Origin: Acanthosepion esculentum
Taxonomy: Eukaryota > Mollusca > Cephalopoda > Sepiida > Sepiidae
Reading direction: 5' to 3'
NCBI GenBank assembly: GCA_964036315.1
Contig: OZ038478.1
Span: forward strand, 149,445,683 to 149,509,682
DNA: 64,000 bases
Below the pieces are notes generated by a model. It worked only from the letters and a program-made list of their open reading frames with translations. It did not search any database and was not told the DNA's origin. Of this stretch, positions 39,111-50,259 are shown in pieces; within the stretch, counting starts at the first letter, position 1; the number at the start of each line of letters is the position of its first letter. Position numbers and translations under genes: made by a program.

Positions 39111-39510
39111 TATGTATGTGTGTATATATGTATAAGTGGGTGTGTATATACGTATATATGTTTATATAGTTTTAATTTACTTTTGTTTGATTTTTCATGT
39201 CATTGCGTGTATTTGTAAATGTATGTTTCTATGTTTAGTTTATATACATATATGTATACGTGCGTATGTATGTATATGTAAATATGTATGTGTATGTATG
39301 TATATATTTGTATATATCTGCATCTTTGGGTATATATATTTTTACTTGCTTTATTTACTTTTTTACGTTGCTGTATGGGCCGATATATTTATACGTGCTT
39401 ATATGTATGTGTATGTGCGTATGTGTGTATATGCGTATCTGTATGCGTTATATGTATATGTAGGTACATGTGTAGGTCTGTATGTATATATGTGTGAATG
39501 TACGATTATA
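39061..39510. repeat. (TA)n and TATG-type low-complexity tract
   Basis: A (TA)n array to 39107, then about 400 bp of degenerate tgtatgtatatatg on the plus strand. The frames rich in Tyr, Val and Cys across it are artefacts of the repeat. Confidence 0.9.
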
Positions 39511-40498
39511 TATGGAGGTAGCTATTTATTTTTTCATTTAGTGTGTGGAAAACTATATGGTTAAAAATATATATATATTTATATATATTTATTTGTTTAA
39601 ATCTTTTTTTTACTAATTTTATCTATATATATTTGCCCAGATTAGTTATATTTCAAGTTAAAATTCGTTTATTAACATATTAAGCCCCGAATATGTTTTG
39701 GCTATTGCGTCTGATTGTCTAGGTCAATGTGCATGTGGATGTATGTGCCTTTGCTTATCGATGTCTATGTGTAAGGAAAGTGCATGCACGTTTGATGTGT
39801 GTGTGTGTGTGTGTTGTTTTTTTATCAAGTGTCGTGTCTCGTCACCGTTTTTTGTGTGTATATATATATATATAAATATGTCTGGGCGCTTATGTATTAT
39901 AACCTGAGTGTGTTTGGATTGTTTTACGTGATAGTTGATCATCACAGTTGAAGTAAAACTGTAAAATGTATACATTTTTGTCTGGAGCTATCAACATCCT
40001 TTTAACGTAATTTCAATGAAAAAAATAAATTAAATAACGTATGGATTTTTTAATTTTCTCCTCAGTAATTCTATTATTTTAAACATAATAGAGATTAGAT
40101 TTAGATTTATAAATATGAAATGTTTTACTTTTAATTTTAATTTCAAATTTTATAAATCTTTTAATATCTATAATAAACCTTCCTTCGTTGTCAAATATTT
40201 TGAATTCCGATATGCTTGTATTTTGATTGGTCATTTTAACTGATGTAACAGCGTTTACCCCTAGCGAAGGACCGTTAATTAATTTGAAATTATTTATTCT
40301 ACATTCAACATCCATCACTTGATAAGACACCAGAAGTGTTGAAACAAAATGGCTATTTTTGTTGTGATTTTATAACATATTTATGTTATAATATTTAAAT
40401 AAATAATTATATCTGCTCTACTCTGTTTTGAGCAATCTTTTAAGAATAATAATTGTTGGTTATTGGAACTTATTCCGTATATACCAATCCTATATTTG

Positions 40499-40500
<2 letters not shown>
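39511..40500. other. AT-rich unassigned
   Basis: A short (GT)n at 39797-39813 and a 40079-40330 minus frame without domain. Nothing else is supported. Confidence 0.4.
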
Positions 40501-40546
<46 letters not shown>

Positions 40547-40550
40547 CACA
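40501..40550. repeat. (TA)n microsatellite
   Basis: TA tract with one ca interruption. Confidence 0.95.
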
Positions 40551-40756
40551 TAAAAAATGATAGCCCTGTCATGCTTCTTATGATATGCAGAATTAATAAG
40601 CCAGTTAAGTAAATTCGAAGAAAAAAAATAGTTTGTAGGTTAGCATTTGTCGCCTCACGTTAAGCGGATTCACGTTAAATATATATTTTAATTATATGGA
40701 TGAATTTTATGTACTATAAATATTATAGTAAGTTATAAGAAAGATTGTCAATATTG

Positions 40757-40758
<2 letters not shown>

Positions 40759-40827
<69 letters not shown>
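40759..40827. repeat. (GT)n microsatellite
   Basis: About 34 GT units, one of the purest in the window. Confidence 0.97.
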
Positions 40828-40829
40828 TG

Positions 40830-41645
40830 GAGTGTATTACTCATTATATTTATCATCATATATAATATTATAGACATTTAAATGAAATGTTCTTACTTCC
40901 AAATATACAATGATTACATACAGATCGCCCCGAAAGGGGCAGCAAGATATTTACAAGTTATTATAAGATCATAAGTTTGAATGCACACAATATATTAAAC
41001 GAGATCATGAGAAACTAAAAACGGAGAATTGAAATATTTGATACAAATATATTTAAGAATATTACAAATGAATCATAGTAAAATTTTAATGGGGAAATAA
41101 CTCAGGGAAATGCACTAAGCATGAAGAATATTTTCCATTAGTATCATCCAGGTAGAATGAGGAATGTTGATCAACTTGAGTAGATGCATGGGAATCGACC
41201 AATCTCCCGAGTTTATATGAACAACATATATAGAAGCGTGTTATATATCGTGTTATATACCCCGTGATATAGTCTTGCATTCTTTGCAACCAGATTGTCA
41301 TCAACGTGAGTAATATTATTTGTCGCTTCTCTTCAGTCGCAAACATAGCAAAACGAGTTTCTTTATAAGAATATATATCATAAGTTTCCCTGACATTTTC
41401 TCAACTGGGTTTACCATAGCATGACTCAGAATTGCGTTGCCGTCTGAGTTAGACTTCCTTTTTATTCGTTCGTCCTGGACAAAATTCGGTTTAGCGGATT
41501 TAGGCGAAACGTCTCCACAGAAACTAGCTTGACAGGATCATCTAGAGTTAAAAATATCTCTTGATGCCTGCTTCCTGAAAATCTGCTTTTCTTTCAGTTA
41601 ATGTTACTTGGTAGATACTTTTATGTAAAATCTTTTTTTCTTTAT
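40830..41645. other. Unassigned
   Basis: A minus frame at 41346-41086 is open for 86 codons but has no recognised domain. No repeat was identified. Confidence 0.35.
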
Positions 41646-41648
41646 ACG

Positions 41649-41650
<2 letters not shown>

Positions 41651-41738
<88 letters not shown>

Positions 41739-41815
41739 CACAAATATATATATATATATGTATATGTATATATGTATATATATATATGTATATGTATATC
41801 TAGAGAGATAGAGAG
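41651..41815. repeat. (CA)n(TA)n(GA)n compound microsatellite
   Basis: Long CA run, then TA, then tatatg and agagag tracts. Confidence 0.97.
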
Positions 41816-41819
41816 AGTG

Positions 41820-42796
41820 AGAGACGTTGATTTTGTAAGGAAGGGAAATAAAAATCTGGAAAAAGCATATTATAAATCTTTTATAAACATGTCAGTATTT
41901 ATCCATCATATAAATACTGTAAACTACAAATGAATGAAGTAAATGAATGCAGTCAATATCGAGGTCGAGATGCTCGAAAACGCGTATTTTATCTCTACAG
42001 GAAACACTTTTTTAGGTCAATATAATTTTAAATTGAGAATGGATCTGAGACTGTTTAAACCTATACACTTATTTAGTATCTGTAAACATATTTAAGAAAC
42101 GTAGTTCAGCAGGAGGATGCTGAGGATTGACAGAACTTGTGAGGAATGGCGAAGTATTAAAGAAAATGGAAACAAAAAGGACACTTATAGTTAACATTAG
42201 AAAGAGATAACCGAAAATGCTAATGCACGTAGTATGAAAAGAGTGTTTGGAAAATGTGATAATCACAATGGGATAGTGTAGAAACAGAGCCACATAGGAA
42301 TTCATTGCGTAACCTATGCAGCGAGTTTGTACAAATGAATGCTAGAACAGCGTTTAGGAGAGATAATAAAAACATTAAAAGATACACAGCATAGAGAAGA
42401 AGAGAACGTGAAACTACGTGACATAATGAAATAATGTTATATGCAATATCTTTTTAGAATGGGCGGAAATTAAAATAAATGAAATACTGAATCATGCAAT
42501 TATTGTATCTGGGCGTTTGCTCTAAAATGACAAGTAAAGAAACTAAAGGACGATGTAAAATGACAACACTTTCAAATATTTATCGAAACATTTATCTAAC
42601 AGATTCTTGGCAAAATGCAAAGAAACGCCAACGTTATTGAACCTGACATGGCATGCCATCTAGGCATTAATCACAGACTGACGTTCTAACATAGATTCCC
42701 AGTATCATTTATATATATTCATAGAAAATTTTGTTTGGAAACACGACACAGGATATTCACGCTTATTACTAGATTAAAAATGACGTCTCATCATTT
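41820..42796. other. AT-rich unassigned
   Basis: No gene was recognised. Confidence 0.4.
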
Positions 42797-42840
42797 TAAC
42801 AGAGTCCTGGTTGATTGAGCTTGGCTAAGTCACAGATAGA
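42797..42840 (+). repeat. Short dispersed repeat R4, copy 1
   Basis: aacagagtcctggttgattg followed by agcttggctaagtcacagat; recurs at 44083-44126 in the same orientation with two or three changes. Confidence 0.8.
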
Positions 42841-44082
42841 AATGTAGGTTTGTTCTAATTGATTCTCCTTAAGCTTTTGATGCCTGTAGAACTCCGTTCC
42901 GGTTTCTTACTTTTCTGTCAACTACGAGTTTTAAAGCTTTCAACATTTATAAAATTAAACGCTATCTGCTACTTCCTAAAACCCGTTCTTTTATTGTCCT
43001 TTTTCCTCCTGTAGGTTTTCTCATTTTCTTTCATTCTCCACAAAACCTTTCTATCTTGAGGTTTCTAACAGCAAATATATTAAATATTAAACAAATAAAG
43101 TGAAGTATAAGCAAGAGAAGAAAAAATACAGAATAAATAAGGGAAAAGCAAAAAGGTAACATAAACAGCTGAACGTAGAATAAATCACTTGAAAATTATA
43201 ATACCTGATTACGGAAATACAAGTATACCTGCCTGGTGGGGCGGCTTTCCATGCCTTTTGGTAAACGTACGCTCAAGCATATTTATTATTGTTCAATACC
43301 CACAGAGTCAACCCGTTGTTTATAGTGCAACGACGCTGAGCGGATGTTTATTCGAATGTCTGGGAGAGAGAACATTCATTTGAGTTATTAATAGCATGAA
43401 CGCTCAAAATGATGGTAATGATTGCAAGTGATTTGTACCATTCTCGATGGCTTCCAAGTTGTTCAGTCTAGAGAGTTTCAATCTCAAGGCTTGTGTTGAT
43501 CCGTCTAACAATTTCAAGGACTGTCAACAGTAGATTCATCTAGTAATCCTTTCATAGATTTCATATTTAATATGGCCTGATATCCTACCGTTTACACATT
43601 TCTGTAACCATTAGTAAATATGTAAGTGTGGCTGGAGTAAAATTGTTCATAATGTCTATTTCATCTTGGGAAGATATTTGATTGGAAATAACATTGTGGA
43701 GGTTATAATTTTCATTATGACTCATGGTTGCGTAAGAATCACGGTTTGTAATGAACCGGTGGGTAGATGGACCAATACTGTTTATATTATCGATATTTCC
43801 AACGTACAGGATTCAAGTAAAAAACAAAACTCCAAATGTGAATCAACAAGTATATATTGAAATAACATAAAAGGACAAAACAGGCAATTAAATTGTATTC
43901 AATGTATAGATTAAGGGAAAGAAGTTACTCCCTTTTAACTGTATTTTGATTTGTAATTGATTGTTCGAAGAAATTTCTCTTCAGAGAAAAATGTTCAGGA
44001 ATCAATATTAGAAGAAGGTCTGTTTATTAGAATAGATAACACAAGGTTACAATTGATCAAAGTTGTATTGTGTTAGAGAAAT
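42841..44082. other. AT-rich unassigned
   Basis: No gene was recognised. Confidence 0.4.
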
Positions 44083-44126
44083 TAACAGAGTCCTGGTTGA
44101 TTGAGCTTGGTTAAGTTACAGAGAGT
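44083..44126 (+). repeat. Short dispersed repeat R4, copy 2
   Basis: Direct partner of 42797-42840, 1.29 kb away. The pair could be the ends of a decayed element, but no coding sequence lies between them. Confidence 0.8.
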
Positions 44127-46225
44127 AATGTCTGTTTATATTACAAAATTCTGTGTCTGTGTGCATTTGCAATGTTGTAAGCGAAATCGTAGATTTGTGT
44201 AGACAGGCGAATTTTACTGGATCTTACTGACGACTTGTGAAAAAGACGCCTCTTTTAAGGAAAAGGATAGGCTCCCACAGAAGCGCGAGAAAAAGATAAT
44301 CTTGCATTAAGAATATGGGATTGGTTAAAAATTAAACAATCACTACATTCGTACTAACGAAACAGGCAAGCCAGTTCAAAACCAAAGATTACAAGAAAAC
44401 GACTGCGATGGCTAAATTGTCCTATATTAAGCCATTAGTGATTTATTAGCCAATCGCTGACGAAATAAAATGTGGGCGTGGAAAAACATAGCAGGTTAGT
44501 ATATTTAAAATGTTTTGCGTGGATGCATTGTATGATCTATTGCATTTTCGTTGTAAGTTTTTCTATTCGTAAAATGAATTGCTTAGCAGTTTTTTTCCTA
44601 CTAATGATACTATTATTTTAGGCTTCACTACACAAGCACATATATGGCTGAATGAGTGTGGAAGTATTTTCCTGTATGATTAAAACGACATTTATTTTTC
44701 GATTAGGGATATATCAACAACTATCGGGCATTGATAGTGTATTATTTCTAATTCATTCAACTATGATTTTCTTAGTGAACCGTAGATGAAATACTTAATC
44801 TAGTTTGGATATTACTTTGATCGGTAAGATCGTAATAATGAAATTGTCCGCTCCCAAATCCACATGTGCTACTCCTCTGGGTATAGAGATTACATTGTGG
44901 CATGAAGGACAATTTATTAACGAATGCTATGTCTTAGTAATAATATTATTCGACTGCGTGTCTTTTCGTTATTTTCTAAATTTAGCTGAGGATAATTACA
45001 CATTTTGCGAATGTTAAAAAATACAGTCATTTGGTTTTAGCTGTGTAGATTACGAATCCAGTCTCCTCGGTCCATTTGCCTGGAGTCTACGTTCTATAGT
45101 ATGCACGTGCATTGATATATAACATAGCAGAAAATAAACCAAATTCTAAGATCACTCCGCATCGGATTTAAGCTTTTATTCAATTTTATTTGTTTTGATA
45201 TTAACTAGGATACCCTACAAAATCCATTTCTTGTGGTAAACTACATAACGTCTTATTTAAATCTGAAAACATACTTTCCACTTGAACATTATAGTTTGGT
45301 TTTACTAAAATGTTTTGAATTAAGATTTCTTACGGCCCTTGAATTAAAAATTCAAGTGCCATCAGGTTTTTCATTATTCTATGTTTCCAGGCCGTCACGT
45401 GATTTCTTCGAGTGATTTCCTTATTGATAAATTTTTATCTTACATAAGATTCTAATCGTGCCAGTAACATGAGTACTTCATTTCTTTTCTGAAAATACAT
45501 TGAAACTATGTTCTAACCCAATGATTATAAATACTACATAAATCATTTATTTTGTTTTTAGAAATACGGACGAAAATCTTACAGTTTTCCTATTTTAATT
45601 TCCCCATGAAACTAAATTCTTAAGTTAATAACGAAGTTTGATAAATTCGAGCTTAACAACTTTAACAAAATATCTCAATAAAAAAGTAAATTTGTATTCA
45701 GGTCGTTATTCTAAGGTGAAATGTGTCGCAAATTGAAATATTTGAAATTGGCAATTTTTTATTTCAAAGAAAAAATAAATAATTCCATGATCCCTTTACT
45801 TATTTACATAATTTTCTCACTGAAAACAAGTAGCGTCTCTAATATGTCTTTTCCGTACTTTCCCGCGATCAAAACGGAATAGTACATAATGTATGAGGTA
45901 TTGACAGTATGTAACGGTCGGGCTTAGAAAGGTAAACAAACAGAAGTATAAAAGATTATTCACTGCAAAGATTTTTAAAATGATAGTGCTATCGTCTATA
46001 ATTAAATGAGTCATTGTGGATTTTTAGAGGGATAGGTTGGTTACTTATATATTTAGCAAGGCAATTACTGTTGTCATCTTCATTAGAATGAATGGTGGCA
46101 CTGTGCCAGATTTCGTCATAGAATTATAGACGGTATTTGACAGATAAGTCGTTTACCTGCTAAAAAAATCACATAATATCCATATACATTTATATATGTA
46201 TGCGTTTGTGGTTTTATGTGTGTTT
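44127..46225. other. AT-rich unassigned
   Basis: About 2.1 kb without any recognised feature. Confidence 0.45.
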
Positions 46226-46228
46226 GTA

Positions 46229-46276
46229 CGTGTGTGTGTGTGTGTGTGTGTGTGTCTGTGTGTGTGTGTGTGTGAG
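46229..46276. repeat. (GT)n microsatellite
   Basis: Directly upstream of the LINE 5' end; a similar GT/TA tract precedes the other LINE copy at 54.8 kb. Confidence 0.95.
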
Positions 46277-46304
46277 CGCGTATGTAATAGGCGTAGATAG
46301 GCTT

Positions 46305-47527
46305 TCCTATCGCCCGCTCAATAACCTTCCCCTTCTCTTGAACAGGAGTTCAGGCTCACCCCTTGTTTCTTTTTTGGCTACCCAGAAATTTGTTTTCCAT
46401 TTCTCTGGCCATCGTAATAGTACTGCTGTGTTTCGCTTGTGATGTGTGCAGTCTGTGGCAACTCTTCATGCTGAGGCTACCGGGTTGACAGTTTCCTGAT
46501 TACTGTTCCTGGCTGGTAGTTAGGAGCGCTAAATCTTGCGCAGCATCTTTAAGCGCTGCTCTGATCAACAGTTGCATAATATCGGGGTGCCTGTAGTCCC
46601 ATGTCGCGCCTGGAAGTGTGTCCCTGCACACACCACTCGAGGGCAAACCTAAGCCCACATCGTGTTGCAAATCCTTTTTTGCCCATTTTACTTATGATGA
46701 CCCTCTGGTACTACTACTTCAGGCATTTTCATTATAATTACCAGCATTACACAACATGAGAGCAAACAATCAAAAAAGTAAACCTAAACCAGCTCTAAAC
46801 AAATCGCCTAAACATTTTAACATTTCTTTGTCCAACATCCGTGGCATTCGACCCAATTTCAGCAGTGTGGAATCGTCCCTCATTAATAAGTCTCATGATG
46901 GACTGGCTCCCTTCGAGACCACCCTTACTTCGTTTGTCCTCTCTGAATTCTCTATCCCCGGCTACCTTCCTCTCCTTAGAAAAACTCTTAAACCCAAGGA
47001 CAATCTCCCAAGGGCTAAGGAGATCTCTCTCTCTCTCTCTCTCTCTCCAATCTTCAGACCATTCGTGCATGTGTCTCCGTCTATCTCTACTCAATGCTAT
47101 AAGCAACCTCTTCTTCCTCTATCGTTCTGCATCCTCCCAAGACCGCGGTGTACTCGATAGCATTTCCTACAATATTGTCAAGTCAATCTCTCTTCATCCA
47201 GCTGCACATATATTCGTGTTCGGCGAATTTAACGCCCACCATACCAAGTGGCTTAAAACATTATGACACCGACCTTGCTGGCATACACACCCTGAACTTT
47301 TAAATTAATCAATCTCAAGTGGTTCACTTTCATATACGTTTCGCCAATAACCAGGACGGTAAAGATTCCCTTCTCGACCCCTGTTTTACCTCCATCCCCG
47401 AGTCATAATATTGATATGCAACTCTGCCCACTTGCCAACGCTGATCATGCTGTAGTGTCTGCAAACATCACCTTCTATTCCTTCTCCAACAAACAACCAC
47501 CTACAAACAGAATATCTTTGTCTTACC
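46305..47527 (+). pseudogene. Jockey-like LINE copy A: 5' UTR and endonuclease
   Basis: The 5' UTR (46305-46755) is clearly homologous to 54890-55340, sharing ccccttctcttgaaca, atgtgtgca and gggttgacagtttyctg phrases. The endonuclease part starts about 46756 with NISLSNIRGI followed by SSVESSL and FSIPGYLPLLRK. After a frameshift it continues as LFFLYRSASSQDRGVLDSIS and FVFGEFNAHHTKW (about 47210-47250). The catalytic GDFN motif of this apurinic-type endonuclease reads GEFN here. Near 47440 an NADHAVV block follows. The copy ends at a microsatellite at 47531; the RT is absent. Confidence 0.85.
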
Positions 47528-47530
47528 AAG

Positions 47531-47533
47531 ATG

Positions 47534-47576
<43 letters not shown>

Positions 47577-47577
47577 A
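47531..47577. repeat. (TA)n(GT)n microsatellite
   Basis: Joins the truncated LINE to the 3' end of a minus-strand SINE. It may be the SINE's tail. Confidence 0.95.
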
Positions 47578-47715
47578 GTGATTTTCCAAGCGTAGATCAG
47601 ATGTGGCACAAGGCCGAAAGTATGGCGTACCCAGTGAGGATCGAACTCACTACTCAGTCGTAATAGTTCTAGCGAGACAAGCTTGCTAACCATTACACCA
47701 CCTCGAGTTGCCCAT
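47578..47715 (-). mobile_element. tRNA-derived SINE
   Basis: On the minus strand the tRNA-like head has box A TGGTGTAATGGTTAGC (47700-47685) and box B GAGTTCGATCC (47648-47638), good matches to a polymerase III internal promoter. The body after the head contains cggccttgtgccacatctga, and the 3' end runs into a (CA)n(TA)n tail. A similar phrase (cggccttgtgccatatct) occurs in the Ty3-1 3' LTR units, which may be chance or shared ancestry. Confidence 0.8.
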
Positions 47716-47779
47716 ATACACATGTGTATATTTGTGTGTTGTGCGTGTGGGTGTATGGATATTTGTATATGTGCCGATA

Positions 47780-47919
<140 letters not shown>

Positions 47920-48575
47920 AGCATGTATATGGATGTGTATGGTTGAATGGGTTATAACAGATCTGATATTACCATTTCCTCATTATAAACCTACCATTAT
48001 TCCTTTCCTTAGTATTATTATTATTATTATTATTCATTTTTATAATTATTACAGTATTAAAAATAAGTATATTTATTACCTAGCTTAATTTGTTGAAAAA
48101 CTTTAAAAAATATTAACGGCCAAGTATAAATATCTATATTTTTTTTCAAATTACAGCTAATATGCCCATATATGTTAATTTACCTTTTTTTCCTTTCCTT
48201 CATCTTTTACAAACTCTCTTTTCCATTTCTTTCTCAAACCCCACTTACTCCCCCCTCTACTTTCTTATTCTCTACTATTTTTTCTCGTTATCTAGTTTCC
48301 TGTGAGGTGACTTATTGAATAGGTCAATATCTGGTCCAACCCCCTTACTCTTAAATATCTTAATAAAAATAGATTTAAAATTATTCCTATGGCTCCCTTA
48401 TCTCTCTAATGTCGACCGTGTCTTTCATACTCCCCCTTCCTCTGTCTCTATATCGCATTACATCAACTTAAAACTACCCCTCAACTGTGTGTAAAAACAA
48501 TAGTAATATTTGTAAAACATTCTCAGCATTTACATTATTCAGACTATCATCTTCATCTTTGTTGCCATATTTATC
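47920..48575. other. AT-rich unassigned
   Basis: An (ATT)n tract lies near 48015-48035. No gene was recognised. Confidence 0.4.
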
Positions 48576-48577
48576 AC

Positions 48578-48625
48578 AAACGTTTTGGCCGTTATACGCC
48601 CCGGCCTTCTTCAGGTGGTTGGAAT
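48578..48625 (-). ncRNA. Hammerhead-like motif, degenerate
   Basis: On the minus strand CTGAAGA (48614-48608) is followed by a 5-bp stem II (GGCCG/CGGCC) and then AAAAC where GAAAC is expected. No clear GUC follows. The element context (a cttcttcaggtgg phrase near GIY-YIG-type element ends elsewhere) suggests a relic of a Penelope end. Probably inactive. Confidence 0.4.
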
Positions 48626-48629
48626 ATAT

Positions 48630-49183
48630 TTCGCTCGCTGGAGTAGACTGTTCTAATTCCACGTGCCATGTCTAATGGATGTCAGTTATCAGTTATCTCC
48701 TGTTAATTCCGTCTCCAATTTCCCCACCGCCTTACCTACTTATTGGACACACAATCTTTGGGTCCTGTACGCTGGATCTAACTAACGCCTTTACCCAATT
48801 TGCTATGTGTCGTTGAGGACATCTGTGTATGAATCCCTGGGAATTAGGAAACTAATGTTTTCAGCACCATTTTTACCAGTGCTAATATTGGAATTTTCGC
48901 TGTTATGGATTTTTTTAACAGAGCTCATATTGAAATCTTCGGTGTTATTATTGCTTTTCTCTGGCACTCCTTATTACTGGCTCCCATATTGTTTTCATTT
49001 CCATGCTTGGTCGGTTCAGAGTGTGGGGTTATGATCTGTTTAGTGCTGGTTTAAATTTGTCTATGAAGGGTTTATTCTTGCATTTGTAGGTGAAAGATTT
49101 TTAAGGAACACATCATGCGCCACATGATATCGGACTGCACACATACATCCAGGTATGCACACGCAAACAGCTATACGTGGGAA

Positions 49184-49185
<2 letters not shown>
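48630..49185. other. Unassigned
   Basis: A direct-repeat-like pair (gtgctaatattggaattttcgctgttat at about 48880 and agctcatattgaaatcttcggtgttat at about 48920) is the only structure noticed. No gene is supported. Confidence 0.35.
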
Positions 49186-49186
<1 letters not shown>

Positions 49187-49250
<64 letters not shown>

Positions 49251-49255
49251 GTTCA

Positions 49256-49330
<75 letters not shown>
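49187..49330. repeat. (CA)n(TA)n compound microsatellite
   Basis: CA run followed by TA, with a short ttcactt remnant of the PLE terminal repeat at about 49250. Confidence 0.97.
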
Positions 49331-49333
<3 letters not shown>

Positions 49334-49429
49334 TGAACATAGAAGTCAACACTTTATATTTACACACGCTCTATCTCTGATACTGAGCACTTTATCCCCT
49401 AAATATAGCACACTTTATAACTATATTTC

Positions 49430-49434
<5 letters not shown>
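49328..49434 (+). repeat. Rearranged Penelope terminal-repeat fragment
   Basis: A short reversed piece (aagtgaacatagaagtcaac) is joined to a forward piece (tatatttacacacgctctat, then gagcactttatcccctaaat) of the PLE1-type repeat. It is bounded by (TA)n on both sides, as at 1576-1690. Confidence 0.75.

Positions 49435-49483
<49 letters not shown>
49434..49483. repeat. (TA)n microsatellite
   Basis: TA tract between the PLE fragment and repeat R1 copy 2. Confidence 0.97.
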
Positions 49484-49486
<3 letters not shown>

Positions 49487-49509
49487 AAAAGACTTAAACA
49501 CTAATATTC

Positions 49510-49623
49510 CATCTGTCCTGGACATTGAGTTCTACCTGGACCATATCCTCTTGGAATTATTTTTATACATATATGTATGTGTATATATAATTGCATATAT
49601 ATGTGTATATTTACCATTAATAT

Positions 49624-49627
<4 letters not shown>
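49510..49627 (-). repeat. Dispersed repeat R1, copy 2
   Basis: Reverse partner of 2087-2205, again bordered by (TA)n at its start. Confidence 0.75.

Positions 49628-49699
<72 letters not shown>
49627..49699. repeat. (TA)n microsatellite
   Basis: Pure TA tract. Confidence 0.97.
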
Positions 49700-49701
<2 letters not shown>

Positions 49702-49795
49702 CTGGCAAAAACACACTACTCACGGGCACACACGTGAACTCTACGCAACACAGGAATAATGTAATTGTATATGTGTGTATGTATGTATGTTTGTG

Positions 49796-49796
<1 letters not shown>

Positions 49797-49831
<35 letters not shown>

Positions 49832-49919
49832 CGTGCGTGTGTGTGTGTGTGTGCGTGCGTGTGTGAGAGAGTGTGTGTGTTTGTGTGTGTGAGAGTGCGT
49901 GTGTTTTTGTGTGTGTGTG
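49797..49919. repeat. (TA)n(GT)n compound microsatellite
   Basis: GT runs broken by gcgtgcgt and gaga. The frames across it (Val-Cys or His-Thr rich) are artefacts. Confidence 0.96.
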
Positions 49920-50201
49920 CATTCTGATTCATCTGCATGCTAGCGGGGACACGCACGGACACAGAATACACAACAATAGAAATAGATTTGGCAGTCACAG
50001 TGGTGATATGGGGATATCTGTCATCAGCATACCTGTCGTCGCAAACCACTATGACCAAACCTAATGATTTTATTACCACGTACAATTCACGTTTTCAACA
50101 CTCGAAAAATACGATCACGGTTTGGTACAAATACAGAAAATGATCAATGAATCATTAAAAGAACATAAGGTAATTTATTCCTTTAAAAACTGAATCCTTT
50201 A

Positions 50202-50246
50202 ATTTGCCTGAAGAAGGTCACGAGTACGGAAACCAGTCTAGCAAAT
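50202..50246 (+). ncRNA. Hammerhead-like motif with GAAA and GTC
   Basis: Stem I arms ATTTGC (50202-50207) and GCAAAT (50241-50246) pair fully. Between them are CTGAAGA (50208-50214), GAAA (50229-50232), a two-pair stem III (AC-CA-GT) and GTC (50236-50238). Stem II is weak. It carries all core boxes of a Penelope-type hammerhead but lies in unassigned DNA without a visible element. Confidence 0.45.
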
Positions 50247-50259
50247 ATATGAAGTATAA

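Noticed and set aside
42721..42740. Short host-exon candidates in 41-46 kb
   Set aside because: No frame combined coding composition with splice signals or a recognisable domain.
47630..47712. Functional tRNA gene on the minus strand
   Set aside because: Good internal promoter boxes, but no acceptor stem pairing was found, and a SINE body continues past the tRNA-like part.
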